From Ectobius pallidus (lineage: Eukaryota > Arthropoda > Insecta > Blattodea > Ectobiidae), in the NCBI GenBank assembly GCA_964059195.1, contig CAXKWD010000005.1, positions 138,275,686 through 138,339,685 of the forward strand: 64,000 bases of DNA, read 5' to 3'. Both the position numbers and the translations under genes were made by a program. Positions within the stretch are counted from its first letter, which is position 1; each line of letters starts with the position of its first letter. Below are positions 1 through 12,356 of this stretch, one piece after another. Under the pieces are notes generated by a model. The model searched no databases, was not told where the DNA came from, and was given only the letters and a program-made list of their open reading frames with translations.

Positions 1-434
1 ATTCAATCTTGAACTTTCATAATTGTTTACTAGATGGCAGTTGTGTACCATACTATAAGATGGAGGCTAGCGGTAAATTCAAAATTCAAAACATTGTCTC
101 ATATAATATTCAGTTTTTTCTGGAGGGTTGCGGGAAAATTTGAAACTAATATCCTTAGTGACGCCATGGTTATTCAATCTTGTACTTTCATAATTGTTTA
201 CTAGATGGCAGTTGTGTACCATACTATAAGATGGAGGCTAGCGGTAAATTCAAAATTCAAAACATTGTCTCATATAATATTCAGTTTTTTCTGGAGGGTT
301 GCGGGAAAATTTGAAACTAATTTCCTTAGTGACGCCATGGTTATTCAATCTTGTACTTTCATAATTGTTTACTAGATGGCAGTTGTGTACCATACTATAA
401 GATGGAGGCTAGCGGTAAATTCAAAATTCAAAAC
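1..434. repeat. 171-bp tandem repeat, left arm (about 2.5 copies)
   Basis: Copies start at 1, 172 and 343, a period of 171 bp; the last copy breaks off near 434. Copies differ by a few bases, for example GAACTTT or GTACTTT and AATATCC or AATTTCC. The array continues upstream of the window. No coding capacity or known family recognised. Confidence 0.9.
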
Positions 435-525
435 AATGAAATCGAACTGTTTTGTATTTTATCGTTCTGAAAACAAACATACGTGTAAAACTACTTTCGA
501 ATCTAAAAATAATTCCTTGCTTGTT

Positions 526-555
526 ACACACACACACACACACACATACACACAT
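526..555. repeat. CA microsatellite, left arm
   Basis: An uninterrupted run of 21 bases followed by an interrupted tail. The mirror copy has 25 bases, so this is one of the few differences between the palindrome arms. It creates spurious HTHTHT open frames. Confidence 0.9.
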
Positions 556-1599
556 GTCCTGGAAAACAACTCTGCCCACCTCCGCCTCCTTTGTCTCAAA
601 AATGTTGTAAGACCTAAAATCTCTACCGGAGTCGAGGATATGAAATGTGTATTTTCTAAATTGACGGAAATTCTGGATCAAGATGATTGTAAACTATTAT
701 TTTTTCAAACATTCAAATCACACCATATATGAGAGCTATCGAGAAAACTAGTTAATGATTTGTAGAGTATTGAAAGATTGAAATACAGCAGGATATACCC
801 TTGTAATGAAACCATACTAACAGATCTATAGCTATGTTTTATCATGATTATTGATTAATGATGACGTCTATGAATAAATATAATAATAGAATTCTACATG
901 CGATGAGATAATTGTATCAGAATACATAATAAACACTTATGTAATACACGGAAGCAGTACGAAGTTAGAATAAACACTTAGGAATGTGGTCAGATTGTAG
1001 TAGCGAAACAATCAAAGAACGAAGATGTTTACTATATTGCTTGAGCTCAATATAAATACCCATGTGATGCTTGCGATATTTAAAGCAATCAGTTTGTGTA
1101 ATCATTGTGGTTAACGACTCAAGGTAAGTAATTATTTAAGGCATGACCTATACCTATTAAATGCGACTTAGATAAATAAATACGATATAAGCATGTTGTG
1201 AAATATTACAGAAAGTTGACACCATACATTTAAATAAGAGACTACTATAGTTATCTAAAGACAGATCCATGGTAATATTATAATGAAAATAAAGACATCA
1301 GTGAAGTGTAATCACATAACAATCTCGAACCTAGACACTGACAATAGTGGCCACCTAGGGTTATGACAACACTGAACTTTAACGAGATATGATTTCATCA
1401 CTGCAATATTATGGTGCAAATAAATACATCAGAGTGATATGTATGTACATAACGGTAATAAATAATTTAGTTTTCATAGCGAATGAAGTAGAAAGAATAC
1501 ATTTCCAAAATAACTAGGTGCAAGTTAGTAATATTTGCAACATTTAAAACAATAAATTACACTTTCTTTTTTTTATACACAAGCCATGCCTTGTAATGT
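556..1599. other. Single-copy part of left palindrome arm, nothing recognised
   Basis: AT-rich sequence present once per arm, mirrored at about 8865-9908. No ORF of note, no domain and no RNA gene recognised. Confidence 0.6.
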
Positions 1600-4500
1600 C
1601 TTCCTTGTACACTTTAGGAAACTAAATTATTTATACAAGTAATGGATGAAAACTGATACTGTATAAAACACAACTTGTGATTAATGTAGAAATGATTACT
1701 AACATGAACCAAATTAATTTGAAAATATCTTACATGTGCACTTCAATCGCTATGAAAACTAATATTTTATACAGGTCAAGGTTGAAAACTGACAAAGCGT
1801 GTCTTTTCATACTGTAAAACACAACTTGTGATTGAAAACGTACAATTGTATTCAGATGTTGGAAATAATAATGTTATTACAACCCAACATGTGCCAAATT
1901 AATTTGAAAATGTCATACATATGCACTTCACTTGCTATGAAAGCTAAAATATTTATACAACTCACGGTTGAAAACTTACAACGCATGCCTTCTCATACTG
2001 TATAAAACACAACTTGTGATTAAAACCGCTAATAAAACTATATTATTTATACAAGTCTAGTTTGAAAACTGACAAAACATGTCTCTTCATACTGTATAAA
2101 ACACAACTTGTGATTGAAAACGTACAATAATGTTGGAAATAATAATGTTATTACAACCCAACATGTGCCAAATTAATTTGAAAATGTCATACATATGCAC
2201 TTCACTTGCTATGAAAGCTAAAATATTTATACAACTCACGGTTGAAAACTTACAACGCATGCCTTCTCATACTGTATAAAACACAACTTGTGATTAAAAC
2301 CGCTAATAAAACTATAATATTTATACAAGTCTAGTTTGAAAACTGACAAAACATGTCTCTTCATACTGTATAAAACACAACTTGTGATTGAAAACGTACA
2401 ATTGTATTCAGATGTTGGAAATAAAACTGTTATTACAACACAACTTGTGATAAAAACGTATAACATTATTTAAATGTAGAAATGATTACTAACATGTGCC
2501 AAATTAATTTGAAAATGTCATACATGTGCACTTCACTTGCTATGAAAGCTAAAATATTTATGCAACTCACGGTTGAAAACTTACAATGCGTCCCTTTTCA
2601 TACTGTATAAAACACAACTTGTGATAAAAATCGCTAATAAAACTATAATATTTATACAAGTCTAGTTTGAAAACTGACAAAACATGTCTTTTTATACTGT
2701 ATAAAACACAACTTGTGATTGAAAACGTACAATTGTATTTCGTTTTGGATGATGTACTCCTCAAAGATCTCCTCCTCGCGTCGTTTGTGATCTTTAGAAC
2801 ACATCTTTACAATACAGACCAACACCGCTAGATCACTAAGTAATGCCGTTATCGCAAATCCTGGTTCTTATATTACTAGAGTCTCTGTACTCATTGCTTT
2901 TTTTTTTTTGGCTAAGTCCATGGTTTATTCCTGATGTAAAAGTTCTCCATAGACTGTGTGAACTGTAAAATACTAGTGCCGTTCTATTTTACCTGACTAG
3001 GGACAATGCCAACCACCTTCTGATCACAAATATAAATGAGAAAGTTTACTGTTGAGTATAAATAGGTAACATCTTTAGTTTTAACTTCATGCAACTATTG
3101 TTAATTAATTTGAAAAAAATGTCTACCTTGTACACTTCACCCGCTATGAAACTAACTTATTTATACAAGTCTTGGATGAAAACAAACAAAGTGTACCTTT
3201 TCATACTGTATAAAACACAACATGTGATTGAAAATATACAACTTTATTCAGATGTAGAAAATATTAGTGCTTTCACAACACAACTTGTGATTAAAAACTC
3301 TATAATATTATTTAAATGTAGAAATTTTTACTAACATGTCTACCTTGTACACTTCAGTCGTTATGAAACTAACGTATTTATACAAGTCATGGCTGAAAAC
3401 AGACAAAGCGTACCTTTTCATACTGTATAAAAGACAACTTGTGCTTGAAAAGGTACAACTTTATTCAGATGTAGAAAATATTAGTGCTTTCTCAACACAA
3501 CGTGTGATTAAAAACTTTACAATATTATTAAATGTACCAAATTAATTTTGAAAATGTCTACCTTGTACACTTCCATCGTTATGAAACTAACTTATTTATA
3601 CAAGTCATGGATGAAAACCGACAAAGCGTACCTTTTCATACTGTATAATACACAACTGGTGATTGAAAATGTACAACTTTATTCAGATGTAGAAAATATT
3701 AGTGCTTTCACAACACAACTTGTAATTAAAAAAACTCAAGCGTGTCTTTTCGTAGTGTATAAAACAAAACTTCTGATTGAAAACGTAGAATTGTATTCAG
3801 ATGTCAGAAATAATAATGTTATAACAACACAACATGTCGTAGATTATTATTATTATTATTAAAATGTACCAAATTAATTTGAAAATGTCGTTCCTGTACA
3901 CATAAGTCGCTATGAAACTAATTTATTTATACAAGTCACGCATGAAAACGTACACTTGTATTCAAATGTTGGAAATAATAATGTTATAACAACACAACAT
4001 GTCCCAGATTAATTGAAATTGTCATACATGTACGTTTCACTTGCTATGAAAACTAAAATATTTATACAACTCACGGTTGAAAACTTACAATGCGTGGCTT
4101 TTCATCTGTATAAAACATAACTTGCTATTAAAATCACCATAAAAACTATAATATTTTTCGTAGTGTAGTGTATGAAACACAACTTGGTAATGAAAACGTA
4201 CAATTGTATTCAGATGTTGTAAATAATAATGTTATAACAACACAACATGTCCCAGATTAATTGAAATTGTCATACATGTACGTTTCACTTGCTATGAAAA
4301 CTAAAATATTTATACAACTCACGGTTGAAAACTTACAATGCGTGGCTTTTCATCTGTATAAAACATAACTTGCTATTAAAATCGCCATAAAAACTATAAT
4401 ATTTATACAATAACTGACAAAGCGTGTCTTTTCATACTGTATAAAACACAACTTGTGATTCAAAACGTACAATTGTATTCAGATGTTGTAAATAATAATG

Positions 4501-4600
4501 TTATTACAACCCTACATGTATCAAATTACTTTGAAAATGTAATACATGTACACTTCACTTGCTATGAAAACTAAAATATTTAGAATGTGTGCAGAAGTAG
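1600..4600. repeat. Degenerate satellite of about 217 bp, left arm
   Basis: Roughly a dozen diverged units share blocks such as TACTGTATAAAACACAACTT, a TTGAAAAC block and TTTATACAA. The period is 217-218 bp between 3123, 3340 and 3558; other steps are 248 bp (3991 to 4239) and 274 bp (1881 to 2155). Short open frames at 3089-3334, 3336-3545 and 3548-3862 repeat one low-complexity peptide (YLYKSW, LFILY, QLYSDVEN). They most likely follow from the satellite rather than being a gene, since I recognise no protein family. Confidence 0.85.
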
Positions 4601-4663
4601 TAAGTTTCTCGTTATCGTATTAGCGTGAGTACAGAAGTAGTAAGTTTTTTTTTCTAATTAACA

Positions 4664-5210
4664 GAGAACAAGAACAAGAACATGAACATGAACATGAACA
4701 TGAGCATGAACAAGGTTAGGAAAAAGTTAGGTTAGTTTAGGTTTCGCCAAACCGATCCCTACGAGACTATTTTACAGTCTTACGCAATGGTTTAACCTAA
4801 CTTATAATTTTTCTTGCACTTACGCGCATATGTTAGTTGGTTCGCATATAGTCTTATGGTTTAAGCTAACTTCTTTAAGTCCCCAGCTCCTCGCTTTCTT
4901 GCGAAATGTGTTATGTTAGGTTAGGTTATGTGCCGTAAGCTGTGCATACGGATCGAGGAAATTAAAAAATCGATACGGTGCCAGTGCGCATGTTTAGGTG
5001 TTGGTTTTAGAAATGTAAAAGCAATACTTGGAAATTAAATCGGTTTTACAAGGTAGGCATCTTTAAATGTTGGACGAAGTTTCAGTTAATATCTCAAATA
5101 ATATAACTATAGGAAATTTAGTTAGGTTATGTTAGGTTATTGCGAACTGAAATTTTAAAAATCATGTATAGTTAGGTTACGGTATGTTAGGTTAGGTTAT
5201 CTCGGCTGAG
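4664..5210. repeat. GAACAT hexamer run and dispersed TTAGG-like motifs, left of palindrome centre
   Basis: About eight tandem variants of GAACAT/GAACAA (4664-4714) precede a 500-bp stretch with repeated short GTTAGGTTA motifs, for example near 4725, 4918, 5118 and 5180. Most are in the TTAGG orientation pointing to the centre. They are scattered pairs and triplets, not a true telomeric array. Confidence 0.75.
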
Positions 5211-5216
5211 GAAATT

Positions 5217-5246
5217 AAAAAACTCGTCGCGCGCGACGAGTTTTTT
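5217..5246. repeat. Perfect 30-bp palindrome at the symmetry centre
   Basis: Six A, the core CTCGTCGCGCGCGACGAG, then six T: a perfect self-complement centred between 5231 and 5232. The next few bases differ between arms (3 extra bases left, 4 extra right) before the long near-identity resumes. Confidence 0.95.
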
Positions 5247-5252
5247 CTTCAA

Positions 5253-5800
5253 TTTCCTCCGAGATAACCTAACCTAACATACCGTAACCTAACTATACAT
5301 GATTTTTAAAATTTCAGTTCGCAATAACCTAACATAACCTAACTAAATTTCCTATAGTTATATTATTTGAGATATTAACTGAAACTTCGTCCAACATTTA
5401 AAGATGCCTACCTTGTAAAACCGATTTAATTTCCAAGTATTGCTTTTACATTTCTAAAACCAACACCTAAACATGCGCACTGGCACCGTATCGATTTTTT
5501 AATTTCCTCGATCCGTATGCACAGCTTACGGCACATAACCTAACCTAACATAACACATTTCGCAAGAAAGCGAGGAGCTGGGGACTTAAAGAAGTTAGCT
5601 TAAACCATAAGACTATATGCGAACCAACTAACATATGCGCGTAAGTGCAAGAAAAATTATAAGTTAGGTTAAACCATTGCGTAAGACTGTAAAATAGTCT
5701 CGTAGGGATCGGTTTGGCGAAACCTAAACTAACCTAACTTTTTCCTAACCTTGTTCATGCTCATGTTCATGTTCATGTTCATGTTCTTGTTCTTGTTCTC
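5253..5800. repeat. Mirror of the TTAGG-like and GAACAT region, right arm
   Basis: Reverse complement of 4664-5210, so the short motifs appear as CCTAA and ATGTTC here. With the left arm this places TTAGG and CCTAA head to head across the centre. Confidence 0.8.
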
Positions 5801-5863
5801 TGTTAATTAGAAAAAAAAACTTACTACTTCTGTACTCACGCTAATACGATAACGAGAAACTTA

Positions 5864-8800
5864 CTACTTCTGCACACATTCTAAATATTTTAGTTTTCAT
5901 AGCAAGTGAAGTGTACATGTATTACATTTTCAAAGTAATTTGATACATGTAGGGTTGTAATAACATTATTATTTACAACATCTGAATACAATTGTACGTT
6001 TTGAATCACAAGTTGTGTTTTATACAGTATGAAAAGACACGCTTTGTCAGTTATTGTATAAATATTATAGTTTTTATGGCGATTTTAATAGCAAGTTATG
6101 TTTTATACAGATGAAAAGCCACGCATTGTAAGTTTTCAACCGTGAGTTGTATAAATATTTTAGTTTTCATAGCAAGTGAAACGTACATGTATGACAATTT
6201 CAATTAATCTGGGACATGTTGTGTTGTTATAACATTATTATTTACAACATCTGAATACAATTGTACGTTTTCATTACCAAGTTGTGTTTCATACACTACA
6301 CTACGAAAAATATTATAGTTTTTATGGTGATTTTAATAGCAAGTTATGTTTTATACAGATGAAAAGCCACGCATTGTAAGTTTTCAACCGTGAGTTGTAT
6401 AAATATTTTAGTTTTCATAGCAAGTGAAACGTACATGTATGACAATTTCAATTAATCTGGGACATGTTGTGTTGTTATAACATTATTATTTCCAACATTT
6501 GAATACAAGTGTACGTTTTCATGCGTGACTTGTATAAATAAATTAGTTTCATAGCGACTTATGTGTACAGGAACGACATTTTCAAATTAATTTGGTACAT
6601 GTTAATAATAATAATAATAATCTACGACATGTTGTGTTGTTATAACATTATTATTTCTGACATCTGAATACAATTCTACGTTTTCAATCAGAAGTTTTGT
6701 TTTATACACTACGAAAAGACACGCTTGAGTTTTTTTAATTACAAGTTGTGTTGTGAAAGCACTAATATTTTCTACATCTGAATAAAGTTGTACATTTTCA
6801 ATCACCAGTTGTGTATTATACAGTATGAAAAGGTACGCTTTGTCGGTTTTCATCCATGACTTGTATAAATAAGTTAGTTTCATAACGATGGAAGTGTACA
6901 AGGTAGACATTTTCAAAATTAATTTGGTACATTTAATAATATTGTAAAGTTTTTAATCACACGTTGTGTTGAGAAAGCACTAATATTTTCTACATCTGAA
7001 TAAAGTTGTACCTTTTCAAGCACAAGTTGTCTTTTATACAGTATGAAAAGGTACGCTTTGTCTGTTTTCAGCCATGACTTGTATAAATACGTTAGTTTCA
7101 TAACGACTGAAGTGTACAAGGTAGACATGTTAGTAAAAATTTCTACATTTAAATAATATTATAGAGTTTTTAATCACAAGTTGTGTTGTGAAAGCACTAA
7201 TATTTTCTACATCTGAATAAAGTTGTATATTTTCAATCACATGTTGTGTTTTATACAGTATGAAAAGGTACACTTTGTTTGTTTTCATCCAAGACTTGTA
7301 TAAATAAGTTAGTTTCATAGCGGGTGAAGTGTACAAGGTAGACATTTTTTTCAAATTAATTAACAATAGTTGCATGAAGTTAAAACTAAAGATGTTACCT
7401 ATTTATACTCAACAGTAAACTTTCTCATTTATATTTGTGATCAGAAGGTGGTTGGCATTGTCCCTAGTCAGGTAAAATAGAACGGCACTAGTATTTTACA
7501 GTTCACACAGTCTATGGAGAACTTTTACATCAGGAATAAACCATGGACTTAGCCAAAAAAAAAAAGCAATGAGTACAGAGACTCTAGTAATATAAGAACC
7601 AGGATTTGCGATAACGGCATTACTTAGTGATCTAGCGGTGTTGGTCTGTATTGTAAAGATGTGTTCTAAAGATCACAAACGACGCGAGGAGGAGATCTTT
7701 GAGGAGTACATCATCCAAAACGAAATACAATTGTACGTTTTCAATCACAAGTTGTGTTTTATACAGTATAAAAAGACATGTTTTGTCAGTTTTCAAACTA
7801 GACTTGTATAAATATTATAGTTTTATTAGCGATTTTTATCACAAGTTGTGTTTTATACAGTATGAAAAGGGACGCATTGTAAGTTTTCAACCGTGAGTTG
7901 CATAAATATTTTAGCTTTCATAGCAAGTGAAGTGCACATGTATGACATTTTCAAATTAATTTGGCACATGTTAGTAATCATTTCTACATTTAAATAATGT
8001 TATACGTTTTTATCACAAGTTGTGTTGTAATAACAGTTTTATTTCCAACATCTGAATACAATTGTACGTTTTCAATCACAAGTTGTGTTTTATACAGTAT
8101 GAAGAGACATGTTTTGTCAGTTTTCAAACTAGACTTGTATAAATATTATAGTTTTATTAGCGGTTTTAATCACAAGTTGTGTTTTATACAGTATGAGAAG
8201 GCATGCGTTGTAAGTTTTCAACCGTGAGTTGTATAAATATTTTAGCTTTCATAGCAAGTGAAGTGCATATGTATGACATTTTCAAATTAATTTGGCACAT
8301 GTTGGGTTGTAGTAACATTATTATTTCCAACATTATTGTACGTTTTCAATCACAAGTTGTGTTTTATACAGTATGAAGAGACATGTTTTGTCAGTTTTCA
8401 AACTAGACTTGTATAAATAATATAGTTTTATTAGCGGTTTTAATCACAAGTTGTGTTTTATACAGTATGAGAAGGCATGCGTTGTAAGTTTTCAACCGTG
8501 AGTTGTATAAATATTTTAGCTTTCATAGCAAGTGAAGTGCATATGTATGACATTTTCAAATTAATTTGGCACATGTTGGGTTGTAATAACATTATTATTT
8601 CCAACATCTGAATACAATTGTACGTTTTCAATCACAAGTTGTGTTTTACAGTATGAAAAGACACGCTTTGTCAGTTTTCAACCTTGACCTGTATAAAATA
8701 TTAGTTTTCATAGCGATTGAAGTGCACATGTAAGATATTTTCAAATTAATTTGGTTCATGTTAGTAATCATTTCTACATTAATCACAAGTTGTGTTTTAT

Positions 8801-8864
8801 ACAGTATCAGTTTTCATCCATTACTTGTATAAATAATTTAGTTTCCTAAAGTGTACAAGGAAGA
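5864..8864. repeat. Degenerate satellite of about 217 bp, right arm
   Basis: Mirror of 1600-4600. The frames at 6602-6916, 6919-7128 and 7130-7375 on the minus strand are exact mirrors of the left-arm frames. Confidence 0.85.
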
Positions 8865-9908
8865 CATTACAAGGCATGGCTTGTGTATAAAAAAAAGAAA
8901 GTGTAAATTATTGTTTTAAATGTTGCAAATATTACTAACTTGCACCTAGTTATTTTGGAAATGTATTCTTTCTACTTCATTCGCTATGAAAACTAAATTA
9001 TTTATTACCGTTATGTACATACATATCACTCTGATGTATTTATTTGCACCATAATATTGCAGTGATGAAATCATATCTCGTTAAAGTTCAGTGTTGTCAT
9101 AACCCTAGGTGGCCACTATTGTCAGTGTCTAGGTTCGAGATTGTTATGTGATTACACTTCACTGATGTCTTTATTTTCATTATAATATTACCATGGATCT
9201 GTCTTTAGATAACTATAGTAGTCTCTTATTTAAATGTATGGTGTCAACTTTCTGTAATATTTCACAACATGCTTATATCGTATTTATTTATCTAAGTCGC
9301 ATTTAATAGGTATAGGTCATGCCTTAAATAATTACTTACCTTGAGTCGTTAACCACAATGATTACACAAACTGATTGCTTTAAATATCGCAAGCATCACA
9401 TGGGTATTTATATTGAGCTCAAGCAATATAGTAAACATCTTCGTTCTTTGATTGTTTCGCTACTACAATCTGACCACATTCCTAAGTGTTTATTCTAACT
9501 TCGTACTGCTTCCGTGTATTACATAAGTGTTTATTATGTATTCTGATACAATTATCTCATCGCATGTAGAATTCTATTATTATATTTATTCATAGACGTC
9601 ATCATTAATCAATAATCATGATAAAACATAGCTATAGATCTGTTAGTATGGTTTCATTACAAGGGTATATCCTGCTGTATTTCAATCTTTCAATACTCTA
9701 CAAATCATTAACTAGTTTTCTCGATAGCTCTCATATATGGTGTGATTTGAATGTTTGAAAAAATAATAGTTTACAATCATCTTGATCCAGAATTTCCGTC
9801 AATTTAGAAAATACACATTTCATATCCTCGACTCCGGTAGAGATTTTAGGTCTTACAACATTTTTGAGACAAAGGAGGCGGAGGTGGGCAGAGTTGTTTT
9901 CCAGGACA
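8865..9908. other. Single-copy part of right palindrome arm, nothing recognised
   Basis: Mirror of 556-1599. No gene recognised. Confidence 0.6.
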
Positions 9909-9942
9909 TGTGTGTATGTGTGTGTGTGTGTGTGTGTGTGTA
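9909..9942. repeat. TG microsatellite, right arm
   Basis: The longest run is 25 bases against 21 in the left arm, a length difference between otherwise mirrored sequences. Confidence 0.9.
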
Positions 9943-10031
9943 ACAAGCAAGGAATTATTTTTAGATTCGAAAGTAGTTTTACACGTATGTTTGTTTTCAG
10001 AACGATAAAATACAAAACAGTTCGATTTCAT

Positions 10032-10716
10032 TGTTTTGAATTTTGAATTTACCGCTAGCCTCCATCTTATAGTATGGTACACAACTGCCATCTAGTAAAC
10101 AATTATGAAAGTACAAGATTGAATAACCATGGCGTCACTAAGGAAATTAGTTTCAAATTTTCCCGCAACCCTCCAGAAAAAACTGAATATTATATGAGAC
10201 AATGTTTTGAATTTTGAATTTACCGCTAGCCTCCATCTTATAGTATGGTACACAACTGCCATCTAGTAAACAATTATGAAAGTACAAGATTGAATAACCA
10301 TGGCGTCACTAAGGATATTAGTTTCAAATTTTCCCGCAACCCTCCAGAAAAAACTGAATATTATATGAGACAATGTTTTGAATTTTGAATTTACCGCTAG
10401 CCTCCATCTTATAGTATGGTACACAACTGCCATCTAGTAAACAATTATGAAAGTTCAAGATTGAATAGCCATGGCGTCACTAAGGAAATTAGTTTCAAAT
10501 TTTCCCGCAACCCTCCAGAAAAAACTGAATATTATATGAGACAATGTTTTGAATTTTGAATTTACCGCTAGCCTCCATCTTATAGTATGGTACACAACTG
10601 CCATCTAGTAAACAATTATGAAAGTACAAGATTGAATAACCATGGCGTCACTAAGGATATTAGTTTCAAATTTTACCGCAACCCTCCAGAAAAACCGCGA
10701 GCATCCATCTTGTTCG
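10032..10716. repeat. 171-bp tandem repeat, right arm (about 4 copies)
   Basis: Copies in reverse orientation begin near 10032, 10203, 10374 and 10545, at 171-bp spacing. The array ends where a last partial copy diverges after 10690. The part up to 10466 mirrors the window start; the rest predicts about 250 bp more of left array upstream of the window. Confidence 0.9.
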
Positions 10717-10880
10717 CCATCTGCCCTCTAGTAGAGAAATCCGTAAGTGATGACTGATACCTAGCGCATCCTAGCAGACAACGGTGAAAGTATTGCCTGA
10801 TAACTAGCGCTATCTAGCAAACGATTACGAAACCATAATGTCGCTAAGAAAACGGAATTATATAGAAAGCAATGTTAAGA
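10717..10880. repeat. Degenerate relatives of the 171-bp repeat
   Basis: Segments such as CTATCTAGCAAACGATTACG and ATGTCGCTAAGAAA resemble the 171-bp unit (CCATCTAGTAAACAATTATG, GGCGTCACTAAGGAAA). The array therefore fades into older copies outside the clean palindrome. Confidence 0.55.
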
Positions 10881-10892
10881 GGTGAAACATTA

Positions 10893-10990
10893 TATGATCC
10901 CGTAGCCATGCGGTTTAAAACAGGTACCCAGTATTGACAACATGTAGGGTTCGAGTCTGCCTGTGGGAGATGATTTTATTAAAATAAAAA
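10893..10990 (+). mobile_element. tRNA-like SINE fragment
   Basis: A pol III B-box-like GGGTTCGAGTCTG follows a plausible A-box segment (GTAGCCATGCGG), then an A-rich tail. The arms do not form a convincing cloverleaf, so a short tRNA-derived SINE remnant is more likely than a tRNA gene. Confidence 0.45.
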
Positions 10991-11101
10991 TATAAAAATC
11001 AACATGCATAAGAACGTTATATAGTGATGACGTCAGGGGGGTGGAGAAATGACGTACGGGAAGTGATGACGTCATTCAAAATGGCGGAAGACTCCTTAAG
11101 G

Positions 11102-11415
11102 CCTTGCGCAAGAGTGCATAATCAGAACGTACCCAGGTGTCTATGACATAAGGGCGTATCAACTTCAATTACAGCCCTTGCGTAAGAGTGGGAATCCAGA
11201 CGTCCATGGCATAAGGGCGTAACAAAATTGGTAAAAAGCCTTGCGTAAGAGTGCATATCCAGACGTCCATGGCATAGAGGCGTAACAAAACTGGTAAAAA
11301 GCCTTGCGTAAGAGTGCGTTTCTAGGCGTCGTTGGCGAAAGGGCTTAACAACATTGGTAAAAAGCCTTGCGTAAGAGTGCATATTCATCCAGACGTCCCT
11401 GGCCAAAGGACGCAA
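11102..11415. repeat. 63-bp minisatellite (about 4-5 copies)
   Basis: The start CCTTGCGTAAGAG recurs at 11239, 11302 and 11365, and at about 11176 and 11102, giving a period of 63 bp with some substitutions. Because 63 is divisible by 3, the minus strand stays open over 11122-11415 and encodes a 21-residue repeat containing HSYARLFTNFVTPLCHGR. No family recognised; codon constraint cannot be judged by eye. Confidence 0.85.
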
Positions 11416-11429
11416 GTGAGACGCCAGGC

Positions 11430-12345
11430 GTCGGACGATTGTCGGTAATGCAGGTAGCTGTGTTACCGACCCTACCGGCTCCGGTGGCTCACGGGCCCAA
11501 GCTGCCCAATAACTACTCTAGTCTATGCACCAAATACATGTGGGTTCAGTCCGAAAACTCTCCGCAATGCGTATGACGTGGAGACATATGTCACTATTGA
11601 TAGTGGTTATTCCGTCCATCGGGACGTAAAGCCTGGCGGTCCCCTTTGCATCTTTCGACAAGAATAGGCTTTATACCATACACTTCTTCCAGCTACACAT
11701 AATCCAAGTGTTGCATAATTCGAAAAAGGGCCACACTCTCGCCTCAGTATGACTCCCAAACGCATCGGGTCAACGGGGTTGGCATTGGATACACACTCAC
11801 AGGTTATTGTATGACGATCACGCGTTTTGTTAACTGCAACTAATATTAGAATAATCAAATAACATTTCTAAAAATTCAGTAAATTACTTCATATTCATAA
11901 CGTATGATTAGTAGCCCTACTAGTAATAAAACGGAAATTATTTCAATTCAGCCATATTATCCTATTACTGTACGTGATTAGCTTTGCGGTTATTAGATAA
12001 TATCAAACTTGTTGTGTACACGTACCATTGCAGACCTATTGGTTTACTGTATTGTGATTCATTTGCGGTCTTTTATACAATTCAGTTTGAACTGTAATTA
12101 ATCCATTGTGTAAATTCCGTCATTCAGTTGACAAACAATTCTGCTGGTACAATCTTTGCAATGTTTAGATACTGCCCTCTATTGGAAGTGCATTGGCACG
12201 TCGCATCGGCAGATAAGGTGTGATAAAAAGTAACAGTGGTTAATAAGATCTTTATTAAAGGTAACGATAATCCGGTTGAGTTCATTTCAGTAGCCCTACC
12301 GGAATCGGTCTTTCATTATAACTCGGGGATGGCGTCTAGTTTTTA
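11430..12345. other. Unassigned sequence, possible retroelement remnant
   Basis: The 11430-11850 part is richer in GC and contains a CGGGACGTAAAGCCTGGCGG-like block resembling retroposon 3' ends on either strand, but I cannot assign it. From 11850 to 12345 I see only AT-rich sequence. Confidence 0.35.
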
Positions 12346-12356
12346 GGAATGAGCCG

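Larger units (their letters stand above)
1..10466. repeat. Giant near-perfect palindrome (arms about 5.2 kb, no spacer)
   Basis: Bases 1-5231 are the reverse complement of 5232-10466 almost base for base. Paired positions sum to 10463-10467, and even variant copies inside the tandem repeats mirror each other: the GAACTTT variant at the very start pairs with its complement at 10454. By eye I found one substitution (2151 against 8312) and small indels at the centre, in a poly-T/poly-A run near 2900/7556, and in a CA/TG microsatellite (21 against 25 bases). The left arm continues past the window edge, because the right array runs on to about 10716. It could be a foldback-type element with very long inverted repeats, a recent inverted duplication, or an assembly or read-through artefact. 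No transposase is visible inside. Confidence 0.95.

Noticed and set aside
1..434. CRISPR-like or bacterial repeat array
   Set aside because: Contiguous 171-bp units with no spacers, in a eukaryotic context.
3089..3862. Three similar ORFs that could be a small tandem gene family
   Set aside because: They follow the satellite period of about 217 bp, recur in the mirrored arm, have no recognisable domain, and neighbouring units are interrupted.
4715..5210. Telomeric TTAGG array
   Set aside because: Only isolated one- to three-unit motifs; no continuous array.
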